NCBI GenBank assembly: GCA_026416215.1
Contig: JAOAFP010000060.1
Span: 1 to 8,625 of the forward strand
Direction of reading: 5' to 3'
Length of the DNA: 8,625 nucleotides
Source of the DNA: Negativicutes bacterium
GTDB lineage: Bacteria > Bacillota > Negativicutes > SKW292
In this document: positions 6,049 through 8,625 of the stretch, in pieces
Layout: the number at the start of each line of letters is the position of its first letter
Numbering within the stretch: the first letter of the stretch is position 1
Made by a program: the position numbers and the translations under genes
Notes under the pieces: model-generated
Databases searched by the model: none
Seen by the model: only the letters and a program-made list of their open reading frames with translations
What the model was told of the DNA's origin: nothing

Positions 6049-7707
6049 ATGAATCAGAAAAAAATTTACCGGGCAGCCCGTGGTACCGAGATGACATGCA
6101 AGGGCTGGCAACAGGAAGCTGCGCTGAGGATGCTTTGCAACAACCTTGATCCGGAAGTGGCGGAAAAACCGGAGGAGCTGATCGTATACGGCGGGATCGG
6201 TCGGGCGGCCCGCAACCATCAGTGCCTTGAAGCCATCATCAGGACCCTGCGTGAACTGGAAGATGATGAAACCCTGCTCGTTCAGTCCGGGAAGCCGGTG
6301 GCAGTATTCAGGTCTCACCGAGACGCGCCGCGGGTATTGATCGCCAACTCCAACCTGGTAGGACACTGGGATAACTGGCAACATTTCCGGGCACTGGATA
6401 AGCTGGGGCTGATGATGTACGGCCAGATGACAGCCGGTAGCTGGATTTACATCGGTTCGCAGGGAATACTGCAGGGAACATACGAAACCTTGGCCGCGAT
6501 AGCCGAAAAAAAATTTGCCGGCAGCCTGCGCGGAACCCTCACGGTGACTGCCGGTCTGGGTGGGATGGGCGGCGCCCAGCCGCTGGCGGTAACCATGAAT
6601 GATGGCGTGGCCATCTGTGCTGAACTGGACAGGGAACGTATCGACAGGAGACTGGCTACCCGTTATTGCGACTGTTGCGAGGAGGATCCTGACCGGGCCA
6701 TCGACCTGGCAATAGAAGCCCGGCAATCTGGCCGGGCGCTGTCGATTGCCGTTCCGGTTAATGCCGTGGATTTGCTGCAGCGACTGTTTGACCGGGAAAT
6801 TACTCCAGATATACTGACTGATCAGACCTCGGCACACGACGAACTAAACGGCTACTATCCGGCCGGGATGACAGTGGAACAGGCCGTAAGCCTGCGCCGG
6901 TCAGATCCGGACCGTTACATCAGGCACTCACTGGACACGATGGCCGCTCATGTGATGTTAATGCTCAGGCTTATGAAACGCGGGGCCGAAACCTTTGACT
7001 ACGGTAACAATCTCAGGGCGCAGGCGCACAAAATGGGTGTAAGAGAGGCATTTGACTTCCCAGGGTTCGTACCGGCGTATATCCGGCCATTATTCTGCCG
7101 GGGACAGGGTCCATTCCGTTGGGTGGCGCTGTCCGGTGACCCCGAAGACATCTACCGCACTGATCAGGCAGTGATCGATACATTCCCCGATAAAAAACAT
7201 GTTATACGCTGGTTGAGGCTAGCAAGGGAGCGGGTGGAATTTCAGGGACTACCCGCCCGAATCTGCTGGCTGGGCTACGGTGAACGGGACAAAATGGCAC
7301 TGGTGTTCAACGATTTGGTCAGGCGGGGAGAGGTCAGGGCGCCGATTGTGGTTGGACGCGACCACCTTGATTGCGGTTCAGTGGCATCGCCGTACCGTGA
7401 AACCGAGAACATGCAGGACCGGTCGGATGCGGTGGCTGACTGGCCGATTCTCAATGCCCTGATCAACGCCGTCAACGGCGCCACTTGGGTTTCAGTGCAC
7501 GACGGAGGCGGGGTGGGAATAGGCTATTCGCTGCACGCCGGGCAGGTTATGGTGCTTGATGGCAGCGACGGGGCGGCCAGACGGGCCGAGCGGCTGTTTC
7601 TGTCCGATCCGGGCATGGGGGTGGTCAGACATGCCGATGCAGGTTACGGACTGGCAAAACAGTGCGCCGTTGAGCATGGAATCAAAATCCCGATGCTTGA
7701 CATCTGA
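6049..7707 (+). CDS. hutU: Urocanate hydratase (urocanase)
   Basis: Cytosolic NAD-dependent enzyme of histidine catabolism; it adds water to urocanate to give 4-imidazolone-5-propanoate. The 552-residue length matches bacterial urocanases (about 555). Conserved blocks are present throughout: YGGIGRAARNH with the NAD-binding G48-G49, GGMGGAQPLAVTM, Q259-T-S-A-H263, YGNNLR, FPGFVPAYIRPLFCRGQGPFRW, GLPARIC with Cys406, GRDHLDCGSVASPYRETE, and the C-terminal HDGGGVGIGYS. With a constant offset of four residues, Cys406 matches the conserved active-site Cys410 of the Pseudomonas putida enzyme, and the NAD-contact motifs fall at the matching positions. ATG 6049 follows a strong purine-rich site. The next gene is ftcD, so this is the front of a histidine-utilisation cluster; hutI, hutH and a cyclodeaminase gene are not in the window. 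No truncation or frameshift is seen. Confidence 0.98.
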   Translation: MNQKKIYRAARGTEMTCKGWQQEAALRMLCNNLDPEVAEKPEELIVYGGIGRAARNHQCLEAIIRTLRELEDDETLLVQSGKPVAVFRSHRDAPRVLIANSNLVGHWDNWQHFRALDKLGLMMYGQMTAGSWIYIGSQGILQGTYETLAAIAEKKFAGSLRGTLTVTAGLGGMGGAQPLAVTMNDGVAICAELDRERIDRRLATRYCDCCEEDPDRAIDLAIEARQSGRALSIAVPVNAVDLLQRLFDREITPDILTDQTSAHDELNGYYPAGMTVEQAVSLRRSDPDRYIRHSLDTMAAHVMLMLRLMKRGAETFDYGNNLRAQAHKMGVREAFDFPGFVPAYIRPLFCRGQGPFRWVALSGDPEDIYRTDQAVIDTFPDKKHVIRWLRLARERVEFQGLPARICWLGYGERDKMALVFNDLVRRGEVRAPIVVGRDHLDCGSVASPYRETENMQDRSDAVADWPILNALINAVNGATWVSVHDGGGVGIGYSLHAGQVMVLDGSDGAARRAERLFLSDPGMGVVRHADAGYGLAKQCAVEHGIKIPMLDI

Positions 7708-7724
7708 CCGGACATAAAACAAAA

Positions 7725-7752
7725 ACCGCTCGGTCCGGGTCACACCAGCGGT
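7725..7752 (-). terminator. Intercistronic hairpin between hutU and ftcD; terminator-like on the minus strand
   Basis: ACCGCT (7725-7730) pairs with AGCGGT (7747-7752). After one bulged C (7731), GGT (7732-7734) pairs with ACC (7744-7746), giving a nine-pair stem with a nine-base loop. On the plus strand it is preceded by an A-rich tract (7717-7725) and has no T-run after it, so it is not a classic terminator for hutU. On the minus strand the stem is followed by TTTTGTTTTATG, the layout of an intrinsic terminator. It could stop antisense transcripts entering from ftcD, or simply protect or separate the hutU and ftcD parts of one mRNA. The structure is seen; the function is inferred. Confidence 0.4.
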
Positions 7753-7768
7753 AAATGTACAAAAATCT

Positions 7769-7773
7769 GGAGA
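7769..7773 (+). promoter_or_regulatory. Ribosome binding site of ftcD
   Basis: GGAGA ends 10 bases before ATG 7784. It is weaker and more distant than the other sites in the window. The 76-base gap after hutU (7708-7783) otherwise holds the hairpin at 7725-7752. Confidence 0.45.
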
Positions 7774-7783
7774 ATCGTTAATT

Positions 7784-8625
7784 ATGAAAAAGATAATCGA
7801 AACAGTACCCAATTTCAGCGTCGGTCGCGACCGTCAGGCACTTGAAAGGATAATTGCCCCGTTTGTCAACACACCGTCGGTCAAATTGCTCGACTACTCC
7901 CAGGATCCCACCCATAACCGGGCCGTGGTTACAGTTGTCGGCGAACCATCGGCGCTGGCCGGGGCAGTAGTGCAAGCGGTCGGTCTGGCGATTGCCAACA
8001 TTGATATGAATAGCCACCAGGGTGAGCACCCCCGGCTGGGGGCGGTGGACGTCGTCCCGTTCATTCCTATTGCCGGCCTTGATATGGATGAAGCGGTATC
8101 CCTGGCCGATCACACAGCCCGGCAGATAGCCGAGCTGTACAGCTTACCGGTCTATCTTTACGAGCGTTCGGCCCGAAACCCGGAGAGGGAAAATCTGGCC
8201 AACATCAGAAAGGGACAGTACGAAGGGCTGGCAGACAAAATGGCCGATCCAGCCTGGAAACCGGATTACGGACCGGACAGGCCGCATCCCACGGCCGGGG
8301 CGGTTGTAGTTGGGGCGCGAATGCCGCTGATAGCCTTCAATATCAACTTGGCAACCACAGATGTGAAAATTGCCGATTCCATAGCAAGGAGCATTCGTCA
8401 CATTTCCGGCGGCCTGCGGTACTGCAAGGCCCTGGCCATTGACATGAGTGAAAAGGGGTACAGCCAGGTCTCGGTAAATATGACGGACTACACCCGGACG
8501 CCCCTCCACCGGGTGTTTGAACTGGTGAAAATCGAGGCCCGGCGGTACGGTGTGGCGGTCATTGGCAGTGAGATCATCGGCCTTACCCCGTTGCGGGCCA
8601 TCTGCGATTGTGCCAACTATTATAT
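7784..8625 (+). CDS. ftcD: Glutamate formimidoyltransferase (3' end outside window)
   Basis: Cytosolic folate enzyme that moves the formimidoyl group from N-formimidoyl-L-glutamate to tetrahydrofolate, releasing glutamate; it ends the histidine route begun by the hut enzymes. The frame is open from ATG 7784 to the right edge, 280 complete codons, against about 300 for stand-alone bacterial enzymes, so little is missing. Family signatures: ETVPNFS at the N-terminus, GEHPRLGAVDVVPFIP at 80-95, VYLYERSARNP, an LIAFNINL strand, and QVSVNMTDYTRTPLHRVFEL from about residue 228, followed by VIGSEIIGLTP. His82 in GEHPR falls at exactly the same residue number as the catalytic His82 of the mammalian formiminotransferase domain. 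Whether a cyclodeaminase domain is fused downstream, as in animals, or encoded separately (fchA), cannot be seen. hutU lies 76 bases upstream on the same strand. Confidence 0.96.
   Translation, partial: MKKIIETVPNFSVGRDRQALERIIAPFVNTPSVKLLDYSQDPTHNRAVVTVVGEPSALAGAVVQAVGLAIANIDMNSHQGEHPRLGAVDVVPFIPIAGLDMDEAVSLADHTARQIAELYSLPVYLYERSARNPERENLANIRKGQYEGLADKMADPAWKPDYGPDRPHPTAGAVVVGARMPLIAFNINLATTDVKIADSIARSIRHISGGLRYCKALAIDMSEKGYSQVSVNMTDYTRTPLHRVFELVKIEARRYGVAVIGSEIIGLTPLRAICDCANYY

Noticed and set aside
5458..6837. 459-codon open frame on the minus strand across the 3D-domain gene and hutU
   Set aside because: It is antisense to two genes with clear family motifs, runs through their intergenic gap, and shows no recognisable domain. 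The two plus-strand genes share a reading frame, so their codon bias keeps one antisense frame open.

Overview
The window is a dense, all-plus-strand stretch of a moderately GC-rich bacterial chromosome. It holds seven protein genes, no RNA genes, no mobile elements, no CRISPR array and no gene-free stretch longer than 76 bases. Strong purine-rich ribosome binding sites, TTG and GTG starts, and a secreted peptidoglycan-binding plus 3D-domain protein point to Bacillota (a clostridial or Negativicutes-type lineage). The rubrerythrin-like protein and the FtcD route of histidine breakdown would suit an anaerobe. This placement is inference; no marker gene is present.

Left part (1-4802): the C-terminal part of a glycogen branching enzyme (glgB) runs in from the left edge. 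After 15 bases comes a 903-residue protein: an N-terminal four-cysteine zinc ribbon, about 560 residues of acidic, apparently disordered sequence, one membrane helix, and a C-terminal domain that looks like an internal duplication. After 22 bases comes a TTG-started esterase of the esterase D / enterochelin esterase family. The tight spacing suggests these three are co-transcribed.

Middle part (4803-5982): a 63-base gap leads to a ferritin-like diiron protein (GTG start). Its 3' end overlaps the start of an exported peptidoglycan-binding/3D-domain protein, so these two are probably translationally coupled.

Right part (5983-8625): urocanate hydratase (hutU) and glutamate formimidoyltransferase (ftcD, cut by the right edge) are two steps of histidine catabolism that end in glutamate and formimidoyl-tetrahydrofolate. 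Between them is a hairpin whose T-rich flank lies on the minus strand.

The enzymes are recognisable families. The least explained item is the 903-residue zinc-ribbon membrane protein, with repeated short acidic/hydrophobic motifs in its linker and an unassigned duplicated C-terminal domain.
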